64,000 nt of DNA, taken from the NCBI GenBank assembly GCA_030606285.1, contig JAUWGS010000003.1, positions 124,001 through 188,000 of the forward strand, read 5' to 3'. The notes beneath the pieces were generated by a model. It did not search any database. It was not told the DNA's origin and saw only the letters and a program-made list of their open reading frames with translations. Position 1 is the stretch's first letter. Every line of letters starts with the position of its first letter. The stretch is from Planctomycetales bacterium (lineage in GTDB: Bacteria > 4484-113). This document shows positions 41,833 to 49,769 of the stretch, one piece after another. A program made the position numbers and the translations under genes.

Positions 41833-43170
41833 CTATGTGACTTTATCTGACTGGTTTCTGAGTCGCTCCATCAGCGAGTCCTGCGCCGCTTTCAACTGGT
41901 AGTCGTTCGCCTGGAGGTGTCGCATTAGCTCATCTGTGACCGCAAGCAGATCTTCCTGCTTGTCGCGCATCTTCGCCTCCAGCCGGGAAAGCTCAGCATC
42001 TCGTTCCTTGTAGCTTTCGTAGTCGAGCACGATGTCAGGCTCCAGTCCAGTGCCTCCCAGGTCGTGCCCCAGCGGCGTGAGGTAGCGCCCGATGGTCAGC
42101 GCCAGCGCCACAGTGTCGTCATCCATCGGACTTACTTCCTGCACGACGCCTTTGCCAAAGGTCTGCTCGCCCACAAGCGTGGCAAGCTCGTGATCGCGCA
42201 ACGCGCCTGCAAGGACTTCTGAGGCGCTAGCGGTGTGCGGGCTCGTAAGGATCGCGATTGCGAAGTCGTACTTCTTCTTTTCGGGGTCGGCCATGTGCCG
42301 CTTGGGTGGTGCGTTTCGAGACTCCACACTCACTATCAGGCCGTCCTTGATAAAAAGGTCGGCAACGCCCACGGCCCCCAGCAGCAAGCCGCCGCTGTTG
42401 TTGCGCAGATCGATTATGAGCCGTTCGACGCCCCCATCGGCGAAGCCGGCGACGACTTCTTCGATTTCAGCCGGTGTGGTCTCACCGAATGTGGCGATAC
42501 GTATGTAGCCCGCGCCATCGTCCAGCAATCGGTGCTCGGTGACGGTACGGACGTCTACAAGATCGCGGGTAAGGACAAACTCCAAAGGCTCAAGCGTGTT
42601 TTCCCGAGTCACGACCATCGTCACTTCAGTGCCGACCTCCCCGCGAATGAGCGACGCGACTTCGTCCAGCAGCATGTCCCGAGTGCTCAGGCCGTCGACT
42701 TCGATGATCAGGTCGTTTTCGTGAACGCCCTCGGCGTCAGCGGGGCCATCGGGGAAAACCGTGACCATGACCGGGAACGGGCGGAACAGGTCGTAGCCGA
42801 TGAGTATCCCCACGCCTGCGTAGCTTCCCTCGGTGGTAGCCTTGAGGGAATGCCAGGTCTCAGGATCCAGGAAGCCCGAATAGGGATCCTCGTACGGTGG
42901 CCGGTGAAGCGCGTTCACCATCCCTTCTATCGCGCCGTATATAAGCGGCGAGTCGTCCTCGATGGGCGTCTGGTACTGAGTCATGATTATCGTCAGCGCC
43001 TGTCCGACAAGATTGAGCTTGGATTCGGCGCGCGGGCGGAACATGAAGTCCCACATGTTGTCCGAGCCTTTGGCGACGCTCACCTGGCCCATGACGTACG
43101 AGGTGAAAACCACCACAACGATGAGGACTCCCAGTAGTAGCTTCAGCAGTTTTCTATCATCCAGTTTCAT
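41833..43170 (-). CDS. S41-family C-terminal processing protease
   Basis: A 445-residue exported protease anchored by an N-terminal transmembrane segment (about 8-28). A PDZ domain (about 105-190, YAGVGILIGYD and GPADAEGVHENDLIIEVDG) precedes the S41 catalytic domain: IIDLRNNSGGLL, the nucleophile Ser in HTASASEVLAGALRDH (about 316) and the Lys in FGKGVVQ (about 340), forming the Ser-Lys dyad of CtpA/Prc. The last 60 residues form a coiled coil. It follows the LytM gene, and CtpA-type enzymes often control murein hydrolases. Confidence 0.93.
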   Translation of the reverse strand: MKLDDRKLLKLLLGVLIVVVVFTSYVMGQVSVAKGSDNMWDFMFRPRAESKLNLVGQALTIIMTQYQTPIEDDSPLIYGAIEGMVNALHRPPYEDPYSGFLDPETWHSLKATTEGSYAGVGILIGYDLFRPFPVMVTVFPDGPADAEGVHENDLIIEVDGLSTRDMLLDEVASLIRGEVGTEVTMVVTRENTLEPLEFVLTRDLVDVRTVTEHRLLDDGAGYIRIATFGETTPAEIEEVVAGFADGGVERLIIDLRNNSGGLLLGAVGVADLFIKDGLIVSVESRNAPPKRHMADPEKKKYDFAIAILTSPHTASASEVLAGALRDHELATLVGEQTFGKGVVQEVSPMDDDTVALALTIGRYLTPLGHDLGGTGLEPDIVLDYESYKERDAELSRLEAKMRDKQEDLLAVTDELMRHLQANDYQLKAAQDSLMERLRNQSDKVT

Positions 43171-43209
43171 TACTCGCTCCAGTAATCCGTTCCTTCATGC
43201 GATACAGCG

Positions 43210-44355
43210 TCACATAGCCGACATCGGGTCCACGGGATCTCCGTTTTTGCGAACTTCAAAATGAAGGTGGTTGCCGGTTGACGTGCCAGTGCTCCCCACG
43301 TAGGCGATAACCTGGCCGGCCTTGACTATATTCCCATTCGATACTGCAAAGCCGCTGCAATGGGCGTAAAGAGTCGCCAGACCGCCGCCGTGGTCAATCA
43401 TAACTGTATTCCCGTATCCTCCTCGCCGTCCAACGTAGACAACCTTCCCGTCTCCTCCTGCCTTGATCGGGGTTCGGTAAGGCGCAGCTATATCAATACC
43501 ACTGTGGAACCTCCGTCCCCCCCATACCGGATGAATGCGCCAACCGTAAGGGCTGGAGATGCGCCCGCTGCAGGGCTTTAAGAACTTGCTCGTCCACTTG
43601 CCGGTATATCCGCCTGTGAGCTCCCGTAGGAACTTGGTGATTTTTTTGCTCTCTTCTTCCAGCTCCCGGATCTGCTTCTCGGCCAGTACCTTATCGCGGG
43701 AAATAGCGCGCAACAGGGCGGATTTCTCCTCGCGGACGCGGCTTATCTCGAGATTCTGCTCCTGCAGCTTGTCGCGGTCTGATGCGATTTCCGTGATGGT
43801 TGATTCCATCTCCAGCTTGCTCTGGGTGACCTCTTCTTTCTTGGCCCAGACGCTGTCGTAGAGCTCCTGGTCTTTCTCGAAGATAAGGTTGAGGTAAAAC
43901 GCCCGGTTTATGAACTCGCGGAAGTCCTTAGCGTTGAATAGCAGGTCGAGGTATGTAAGCTCCCCCTGCATATAGATGTTAGTCACGCGCTCGGCGACCA
44001 GTTGCTTGCGCCGTTCGAGTTCAGCCTTGACCTCGACGAGCTCTTCCTTGATTGTCTCGAGCTCCTCCTGCTTCACCTTGAGGTCGTGATTGAGCTGCTG
44101 TAGGCTGAGATCGAGGTCCGCTGCCTGCGTATCGAGTTCCTGCATCTGACCGGAAAGAGAGCCTTCGTCGCGGCGCAACTGGCGTATCCTGCTCTCAATC
44201 CGCTTCTTCTGGCTCCGGATTTCGCTCTGCCGCTGCTTGGCGCTGCTGGAGGTGTGCGACGAAGCGGCTCCCAGCGGAGAGCTGGCAAGAGTGGAAGTCA
44301 GAACCATAACCAGCAAGCCCGCCAGAAGCTTCTTGCCGATGGATGCTGTCATCAC
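43210..44355 (-). CDS. EnvC-like coiled-coil M23 peptidase
   Basis: A 381-residue exported protein with a signal peptide (about 1-31). A long coiled coil (about 38-245, RIRQLRRDEGSLSGQMQELDTQ) precedes a C-terminal LytM domain: HSGIDIAAPYRTPIKAGGDGKVV with the first zinc His and Asp, YAHCSGF, and HLHFEVRKNGDPVDP. All zinc ligands appear kept, so unlike E. coli EnvC it may be an active endopeptidase. Its ATGA overlap with ftsX makes it the likely periplasmic effector of FtsEX. Confidence 0.93.
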   Translation of the reverse strand: MMTASIGKKLLAGLLVMVLTSTLASSPLGAASSHTSSSAKQRQSEIRSQKKRIESRIRQLRRDEGSLSGQMQELDTQAADLDLSLQQLNHDLKVKQEELETIKEELVEVKAELERRKQLVAERVTNIYMQGELTYLDLLFNAKDFREFINRAFYLNLIFEKDQELYDSVWAKKEEVTQSKLEMESTITEIASDRDKLQEQNLEISRVREEKSALLRAISRDKVLAEKQIRELEEESKKITKFLRELTGGYTGKWTSKFLKPCSGRISSPYGWRIHPVWGGRRFHSGIDIAAPYRTPIKAGGDGKVVYVGRRGGYGNTVMIDHGGGLATLYAHCSGFAVSNGNIVKAGQVIAYVGSTGTSTGNHLHFEVRKNGDPVDPMSAM

Positions 44356-45281
44356 ACGGCCTCCATTCTCCGCATTTCTTCGATACGGCGCATTTCGGTG
44401 CTGAGGAAGCGATTGGACGCGGTCAGGCTGCTTATTACTCCGATGAGCAAGCCGACGGCCACGGTGCCAAGCACCAGCAGTCCGAACATCATCCGTACAT
44501 CCACTATGGTCGGAAGGAATATCTCAAGCGTGGCCAGCAGCGAGTATACGGCTTCTCCTATAAGGTAGATAATGAGCACGGCCGCCAGTGCGCCGAGGAC
44601 TCCGAAGAACGCGCCCTCAATGATGAACGGCCAGCGGATGAACCAGTTAGTCGCTCCGACAAGCTGCATGATACGGATTTCCCTGCGGCGGCTGTAGATA
44701 GACATCCCGATGATGTTGTTTATGGACGAGAACGTGGCGGAAAGCAGCAGTAGCATTGTTAGTGCGAACACGATTTGCACGCCCACGAGCACTTTCATCA
44801 AGGAGGTTACTTCCTTGCGCCCGTAACGTACCTGCCACATCCCGTCTATCGCCTCCAGTTGCAGCGCCAGTTCCTCAATCTTGGCTACATCGGTTGGGCG
44901 CAGAACGTAAGTCGGCGGAAGCGGGTTGTACTCGAGGATGTCTTCAACGCTGATGTGGTAGCTCTCGGAAAACTTCTTCAGTGCGTCTTCCCGGCTGATG
45001 TATTGCAGCTCCTTGACGTTGGGTATATCGCGCAGCATCTTGTCGATTTCCACGTATCGCTCGGCAGGCAGGTCGGTTTGCAGGAAAGCGTAGACCTCCA
45101 CCATATTGCGCAGCGAGAATAAAAACGCTCCGATAAACACCATGAGCATTATGAAGAAGCCGAGCACCATAAGGGAGATGATGACCTGCAAGCCGTGCGT
45201 TATGGCGACGAACGGGCTTCGGCGGAGGTTCTCGGCGAACTCCTTGAAGAAAAACCGAATGCCGGAAAAGCTAGTAACCAC
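44352..45281 (-). CDS. ftsX: Cell division protein FtsX
   Basis: A 309-residue permease-like protein with four transmembrane helices (about 28-52, 180-200, 227-252 and 280-300). The large extracytoplasmic domain (about 55-170) includes VYAFLQTDLPAERYVEIDKMLRDIP, SREDALKKFSESY and NPLPPTYVLRPTDVAKIEELA, the standard FtsX pattern. ISSVNNIIGMSIYSRRREIRIMQLVGATNWFIRWPFIIEGAFFG is the family coupling region (here SSINNIIG). It starts at GTG 45281 and overlaps ftsE by 11 nt. FtsX passes ATPase motion to murein hydrolases at the septum. Confidence 0.95.
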   Translation of the reverse strand: MVTSFSGIRFFFKEFAENLRRSPFVAITHGLQVIISLMVLGFFIMLMVFIGAFLFSLRNMVEVYAFLQTDLPAERYVEIDKMLRDIPNVKELQYISREDALKKFSESYHISVEDILEYNPLPPTYVLRPTDVAKIEELALQLEAIDGMWQVRYGRKEVTSLMKVLVGVQIVFALTMLLLLSATFSSINNIIGMSIYSRRREIRIMQLVGATNWFIRWPFIIEGAFFGVLGALAAVLIIYLIGEAVYSLLATLEIFLPTIVDVRMMFGLLVLGTVAVGLLIGVISSLTASNRFLSTEMRRIEEMRRMEAV

Positions 45282-45945
45282 CTTCGTGCCTGTCAGAGGT
45301 TATTTTGCCATGCTCCAGTCGGACGGTTCGGGTGCGGAATTGGTTCACGATGTTCTCGTCGTGCGTGGCAACAATAAGCGTTGTGCCGCGCACATTCACC
45401 CGCTGCAGGAGCTCAACGATGTCGATGCTGGTTTCCGGATCAAGGTTGCCGGTCGGCTCGTCCGCGAGAAGAATATCGGGCTTGTTCACCAGCGCGCGGG
45501 CGATGCAAACGCGTTGCTGTTCGCCCCCCGAAAGCTCGTCTGGAAAGGACTTCAGCTTGCGTGAAAGCCCAACCCATTCGAGCACTTCCGGTACGCGCTG
45601 CCGCAGCACCTTCATAGGCGCGCCGCGCACTTCCAGCGCGTACGACACGTTACCGTAGACGGTCTTCTGGGGAAGCAGCAGGAAATCCTGGAAGATGACG
45701 CCGATGCGCCGGCGAAGGTAGGGAATCTCGCGCGAGAGCATCTTCGTCAGGTCCTTCTTGAACACAAAGACCTTCCCGCTCTGCGGCACGATCTCGCGGT
45801 AGACGCACCTCAGCAGCGAACTCTTGCCGCCTCCGGTGCTGCCAACGAGGAAGATAAACTCCTGCTTCTGGATGTGCAGGTCAATGCCGCGCAACGCCGG
45901 CGTGCTCGTGGAGTAGGCCATATGTACGTCAACGAACTTGATCAT
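45271..45945 (-). CDS. ftsE: Cell division ATP-binding protein FtsE
   Basis: A 224-residue ABC ATPase. It starts MIKFVDVHMAYSTSTPALRGIDLHI. Walker A is GSTGGGKSS, where the usual FtsE has GxSGAGKS(T). VIFQDFLLLPQKTVYGNV is the Q-loop, [33 protein letters not shown] the signature and Walker B, and VATHDENIV the H-loop. ATG 45945 overlaps the upstream stop as ATGA; the ORF-track start is 54 codons too early and lies inside wecG. Together with FtsX it drives septal hydrolase activation. Confidence 0.95.
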   Translation of the reverse strand: MIKFVDVHMAYSTSTPALRGIDLHIQKQEFIFLVGSTGGGKSSLLRCVYREIVPQSGKVFVFKKDLTKMLSREIPYLRRRIGVIFQDFLLLPQKTVYGNVSYALEVRGAPMKVLRQRVPEVLEWVGLSRKLKSFPDELSGGEQQRVCIARALVNKPDILLADEPTGNLDPETSIDIVELLQRVNVRGTTLIVATHDENIVNQFRTRTVRLEHGKITSDRHEGGY

Positions 45946-46730
45946 GCGGTCTGCCGTCCGGAGAGCTTTGCGGTGAGCACCATCCAGAAAAAAGAGGGGA
46001 TGAATCCGAGCCGTCGCCAGCGTCGCACGTCCACCATGGCGCGATGCAGCCACTCCAACCCCAGGGACTGCATCCATCTTGCGGCGCGCCTGCGGTATCC
46101 CGCCCACACGTCAAAACTGCCGCCGATGCCCATCATAAGCATGCACGGAAGGCGCTTCCGCGTACGGGCGATGAAGTACTCCTGCCCCGGCGAACCCATT
46201 CCCACAAGCAGTATCTTGGCGCCGCTCTCGATGATGTCCTGGATTACCTTCTCTTCCTGGCCCTGGAAGTACCCGTGATGGCTGCCGACGATTCGAAGGC
46301 GCGGGTAGTGGGCCTCCACGCGCTGGCGGGCCGCGGCGATGACATTCGGTCGTGCGCCAAGCAGGTAGACGGATCGGTCTGCCAGTTCCGCTGCGCGTAA
46401 AACTCCTTCGGCAAGGTCGATGCCGGGGAGACGGGGCAGTCGCTTGCGGCGCAGGAACCTCGCGGCCCAGACAACGCCCACGCCGTCGGGCAAGATGATA
46501 TCGGCGCTGCGCAGGATCTCCATAAACTGGGGGTCCTTGCGTGCGTTCACGACCATCTCGGAGTTCAGGGTAACGATATGCGTGCTGAGACCCTCGGCCA
46601 TCCGGTCACCGATGGCAATGAGCGCCTTTTGTCTGCTCCCGACGAACACCGGGAGCCCGAGTACATCAAGCGATTCCGCCAACAGGCGTATCTTATCACT
46701 CAGGATTGTGATTTGCGAATGAGTAGCCAT
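45942..46730 (-). CDS. WecG/TagA/CpsF family glycosyltransferase (GT26)
   Basis: A 262-residue GT26 enzyme, which adds ManNAc or ManNAcA to lipid-linked GlcNAc in enterobacterial common antigen or teichoic acid synthesis. It has HIVTLNSEMVVNARKDPQF (T-x-N-x-E, about 52-70), ADIILPDGVGVVWAARFL, RLPGIDLAEGVL, LLGARPNVIAAA, ILLVGMGSPGQEYFI and GIGGSFDVWAGYRRRAARWMQSLGLEWLHRA, all family motifs. The last 35 residues may bind the membrane. It could use the UDP-sugar acid made by the 7.1 kb dehydrogenase, which is inference. Confidence 0.92.
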   Translation of the reverse strand: MATHSQITILSDKIRLLAESLDVLGLPVFVGSRQKALIAIGDRMAEGLSTHIVTLNSEMVVNARKDPQFMEILRSADIILPDGVGVVWAARFLRRKRLPRLPGIDLAEGVLRAAELADRSVYLLGARPNVIAAARQRVEAHYPRLRIVGSHHGYFQGQEEKVIQDIIESGAKILLVGMGSPGQEYFIARTRKRLPCMLMMGIGGSFDVWAGYRRRAARWMQSLGLEWLHRAMVDVRRWRRLGFIPSFFWMVLTAKLSGRQTA

Positions 46731-46769
46731 ACTTGCAGTGTCTCGGGGTGATGGATTCAGCGTGTCACG

Positions 46770-47585
46770 TTACAGCGTGCTCAGGAGCGTAAACGCCGCT
46801 AAAATTAACAGATAGACGCCGAACCACCGCAGCTTTGCGCGCTGAAGAAGCATCAAAAGAAGGTGAATTGCCGCAATGCCGCTCGCGAGTGCCGCCAGGC
46901 AGCCCAGGAGCAATGGACCAATGAGTTCTCTGGGGAACGCAAGTTCTCCAGTCCCGACCTGAAAGAGCTCGTACGCCATCGCCACAATCGCTGCTGGTAT
47001 GAACAGCAGGAAGGAAAACCGCGCCGCCTCCTCACGCTTCAGCCCCAGGAGCACTCCCATGAAGATAGTGGTGCCGCTCCGCGAGATACCCGGCAGCGCC
47101 GCGACGCCCTGTATCAGCCCGATGACTATGGTCGGAAGCCAACCCAGGCGTGTGACCTCGCTTACACGTGCACGCGGCGAGCGGAGCAGGGCGTCAATAG
47201 CGAACATCACTACTGCGGTTGCGGTAAATGTAATCACCAGGAGCTGCATCGCCGCGCGTCCCTCAGTGAGAGCCTCCAGCAGGTGCCGGAAAGGGTAGAT
47301 AAGCGCAAGCGTGGTTACCGTGGCGAGCCCGAGATAGAAAAGGTAGACGCCACGAAGCGCTATCCTTTCGCGGCGTACCAGGAAAAGCGCGGCCAGATCG
47401 TGGCGGAAGTATATCAGCACCGCAATCAGCGTTGCCATGTGCAGGGACACTTCCGTCAGTACCCCGGGGGGATCGAAGCGGGTCAGATTCTGCACCAGCA
47501 CGAGGTGTCCCGATGAGCTGACTGGCAGAAATTCGGTCAGGCCCTGTACTATGCCCAGTAAAAGTAGGTGGACATAAGAGACCAC
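46770..47585 (-). CDS. uppP: Undecaprenyl-diphosphatase UppP (BacA)
   Basis: A 271-residue enzyme with about eight transmembrane helices. It has GIVQGLTEFLPVSSSGHLVL (about 11-30), GLIQGVAALPGISRSGTTIFMGVLLGLKREEAARFSFLL (about 157-195), both inverted-repeat active-site motifs with the catalytic Glu, Ser and Arg. It dephosphorylates undecaprenyl diphosphate to recycle the lipid carrier for peptidoglycan and surface glycan synthesis. It starts at GTG 47585, whose first base is the last base of the RNase J stop. Bacitracin resistance on overproduction is known for the family. Confidence 0.96.
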   Translation of the reverse strand: MVSYVHLLLLGIVQGLTEFLPVSSSGHLVLVQNLTRFDPPGVLTEVSLHMATLIAVLIYFRHDLAALFLVRRERIALRGVYLFYLGLATVTTLALIYPFRHLLEALTEGRAAMQLLVITFTATAVVMFAIDALLRSPRARVSEVTRLGWLPTIVIGLIQGVAALPGISRSGTTIFMGVLLGLKREEAARFSFLLFIPAAIVAMAYELFQVGTGELAFPRELIGPLLLGCLAALASGIAAIHLLLMLLQRAKLRWFGVYLLILAAFTLLSTL

Positions 47586-49306
47586 TAGCCGCCCCTGCCG
47601 CCCGGCGCTTTCTTGCCCGGTTCTTCTGGTCGCAGGTGCAGCACGGTTCCGACGATGGTCGGGTTGAGTCCCAGCTTGCGGAAGATGTGCCGCTGGAGCG
47701 CGTTTGCCAGGTTGTTGCGCAGCTGCAACTGGTGGGCTTGGCCCCTCAGGCGGTTATGGAACAACGACTCGGACAGCACCTGGCGCAATTCCTCGTAGAG
47801 TTCAGGATTCTGGCGCTCTTGCAGGAAGCCGCGCGACTTTAGAATCGGCCCGCTGAGAATGTGGTCGCCCGACTCGTCAAGAACGAGAGTGTAGAGCACC
47901 AGTCCGTCCTCGGCCAGCATTGACCGCTCGTTCAGGATGCGCGAGCTCACGCTGCCCACCGACAGGCCGTCGATGAAGATTTCTCCCGCTTTCACCTTCT
48001 CTGTCATCTCGTAACCGCTCTCGTCCATTGCCAGGACATCGCCCACGCCCATGATGATTACATCCTGAGGCTTGTGGTCCCAGTCCTCCACCAGCTTGCG
48101 GAATAGCATCTGATGGCGGAACTGCGAATGTACCGGCACAACGTAGCGCGGCTTAACCGCCTCGAAGAGCATCTTTATCTCTTCGCGAGAGGCGTGTCCG
48201 GAGACGTGGACTCCCGCTTCCAGACCGTATACGACTTCGGCGCCGAGTTTAAACAGGTCGTTAATGACAGTGTAGATGTAGGTCTCGTTGCCGGGGATCG
48301 GGCTGGCGGAGAATATGACTAGATCGTCGTCGTGAATACTCACGAAACGGTGCTCGTCACGAGAGATTTGCGAGAGCGCCGCCATCGGCTCGCCCTGGCT
48401 GCCTGTAGCCAGAACGGTGACCTTGCGCGGCGGGAAGTTGTTGAGTTCATCCGGGTGAATAAGGATGTTCTCCGGCACGCGCAGGTAGCCCTGAGAGCGT
48501 GCCATCTCGACGTTCTTGAGCATGGTGCGACCGGCAAGGAACACTCTGCGCCCGAACTCCTCGGCCAGGTCCAACACTTGTTGGATGCGGTGGATGTTGC
48601 TAGCAAAGGTGGTGACAAAGATGCGGCCTTTGTGCGTGTTGAAATGCTCCGCGAGAGCCGGGCCGACTTCGGCTTCCGAGCCGGTCCACCCGGGGCGCTC
48701 GATGTTCGTGGTATCGACCATCAGGGCGAGGATTTCGTGCTCCTGGCAGGCTGCTTCGATACCCTCTATGTCGGTTGGCAGATTGTCAATAGGGCTGCGA
48801 TCCAGCTTGAAATCGCCTGAATGAACGATGGTGCCCGCAGGAGTGTGGATGGCCAGCGCCAACCCGTCAGGGATGGAGTGTGCGACGTGGTATGTGTCGA
48901 CCTGTAGCTTATCATCGATATCAATGCGGTCGCCCGCTTCAATCTCGTGGAACGGGATATCCACGTCTGGAAGCGTGAATTCGCTCAGTTTTGAGCGCAC
49001 CAGCCCCAAAGTTAGCGTCGTCCCGTAGATCGCAGGTGGCACCATATCCTGCAGCAGGTATGGCAGAGCCCCGATGTGATCCTCGTGGCCGTGAGTCAGG
49101 ATGACCGCCTTCAGTTTATGGCGGTTGCGCAGCAAGTAGGTGAAGTCAGGGATTACGAGATCGACCCCGAGCATGTGCGCATCGGGGAAACTCAGCCCGC
49201 AGTCGATGAGCACTGCGCTGTTGCCGTACTCGATGACGTTGCAGTTCTTGCCTATCTCCCCGATCCCGCCCAGGCAAACCAGTCGTATTTTCTTGTTCTT
49301 CCCCAT
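47585..49306 (-). CDS. rnj: Ribonuclease J
   Basis: A 573-residue beta-CASP metallo-beta-lactamase ribonuclease. It has LGGIGEIGKNCNVIEYG at the start, the zinc motif LTHGHEDHIGALPYLL (about 71-86), HSIPDGLALAI, HSGDFKLDRSP, DTTNIERPGW, and in beta-CASP GSQGEPMAALSQISRDEH and HVSGHASREEIKMLFEAVKPRYVVPVHSQFRH. RNase J combines endonuclease and 5'-to-3' exonuclease activity in mRNA decay and rRNA maturation. The family often has PVHGE where this has PVHSQ. It lies 14 nt after sepF. Confidence 0.96.
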   Translation of the reverse strand: MGKNKKIRLVCLGGIGEIGKNCNVIEYGNSAVLIDCGLSFPDAHMLGVDLVIPDFTYLLRNRHKLKAVILTHGHEDHIGALPYLLQDMVPPAIYGTTLTLGLVRSKLSEFTLPDVDIPFHEIEAGDRIDIDDKLQVDTYHVAHSIPDGLALAIHTPAGTIVHSGDFKLDRSPIDNLPTDIEGIEAACQEHEILALMVDTTNIERPGWTGSEAEVGPALAEHFNTHKGRIFVTTFASNIHRIQQVLDLAEEFGRRVFLAGRTMLKNVEMARSQGYLRVPENILIHPDELNNFPPRKVTVLATGSQGEPMAALSQISRDEHRFVSIHDDDLVIFSASPIPGNETYIYTVINDLFKLGAEVVYGLEAGVHVSGHASREEIKMLFEAVKPRYVVPVHSQFRHQMLFRKLVEDWDHKPQDVIIMGVGDVLAMDESGYEMTEKVKAGEIFIDGLSVGSVSSRILNERSMLAEDGLVLYTLVLDESGDHILSGPILKSRGFLQERQNPELYEELRQVLSESLFHNRLRGQAHQLQLRNNLANALQRHIFRKLGLNPTIVGTVLHLRPEEPGKKAPGGRGG

Positions 49307-49320
49307 TGCGTCAGAGTGTA

Positions 49321-49755
49321 TCAGGGCTCCTCGTCGCGAAGGATGTCTCCTTTAATCTGAACGCTTGGCGGTGCGAAGAGGTAGAGGTTCGGTCCGATCT
49401 CGCGCCGCTTCCCGTTGATTGCCTGGACGACTCCGGAGAGGAAGTTGATGATGCGGCGTGCTTCCTCGCGGTTCTGGTTCACGATCTTGCCGACGTCCAC
49501 CAGCAATATGTATCCTTCACGCAGATTTTCCGTGTAGACCGAGAGTGAGAATGTGACCCGGCCGTGTCGGTTCAGCTCCGGTCGAACAACCGCGATGCGC
49601 ACCGGCTGGGGCTTGAGCGCCTCCTTCCGGTAGTCCAGCACCTGCGGTTCGGGCTCAGGCGACGGCTTGGGTTCCGGCGTGGGATAATCTATCACCTCTT
49701 CTTCAGCAGGTTCCACCAGGCCGAAGAACCGCAGTATGGCAACCCAGATGCCCAT
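49321..49755 (-). CDS. sepF: Cell division protein SepF
   Basis: A 144-residue protein. The N-terminal MGIWVAILRFFGLVE is an amphipathic membrane-binding helix as in SepF. A Pro/Glu-rich linker (about 18-45) follows, then the SepF core (about 50-135) with NLREGYILLVDVGKIVNQNREEARRIINFLSGVVQAINGKRREIGPNLYLFAPPSVQI. SepF ties FtsZ filaments to the membrane in Gram-positive bacteria, cyanobacteria and archaea that may lack FtsA. It lies 14 nt from both rpoC and rnj. SepF with FtsEX in a diderm is informative about lineage. Confidence 0.93.
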   Translation of the reverse strand: MGIWVAILRFFGLVEPAEEEVIDYPTPEPKPSPEPEPQVLDYRKEALKPQPVRIAVVRPELNRHGRVTFSLSVYTENLREGYILLVDVGKIVNQNREEARRIINFLSGVVQAINGKRREIGPNLYLFAPPSVQIKGDILRDEEP

Positions 49756-49769
49756 AGTCCAGCCGTATC

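Noticed and set aside
42235-43137. 300-residue ORF antisense to ctpA
   Set aside because: It mirrors the S41 protease gene in codon register and has a His/Asp-rich, unnatural composition.
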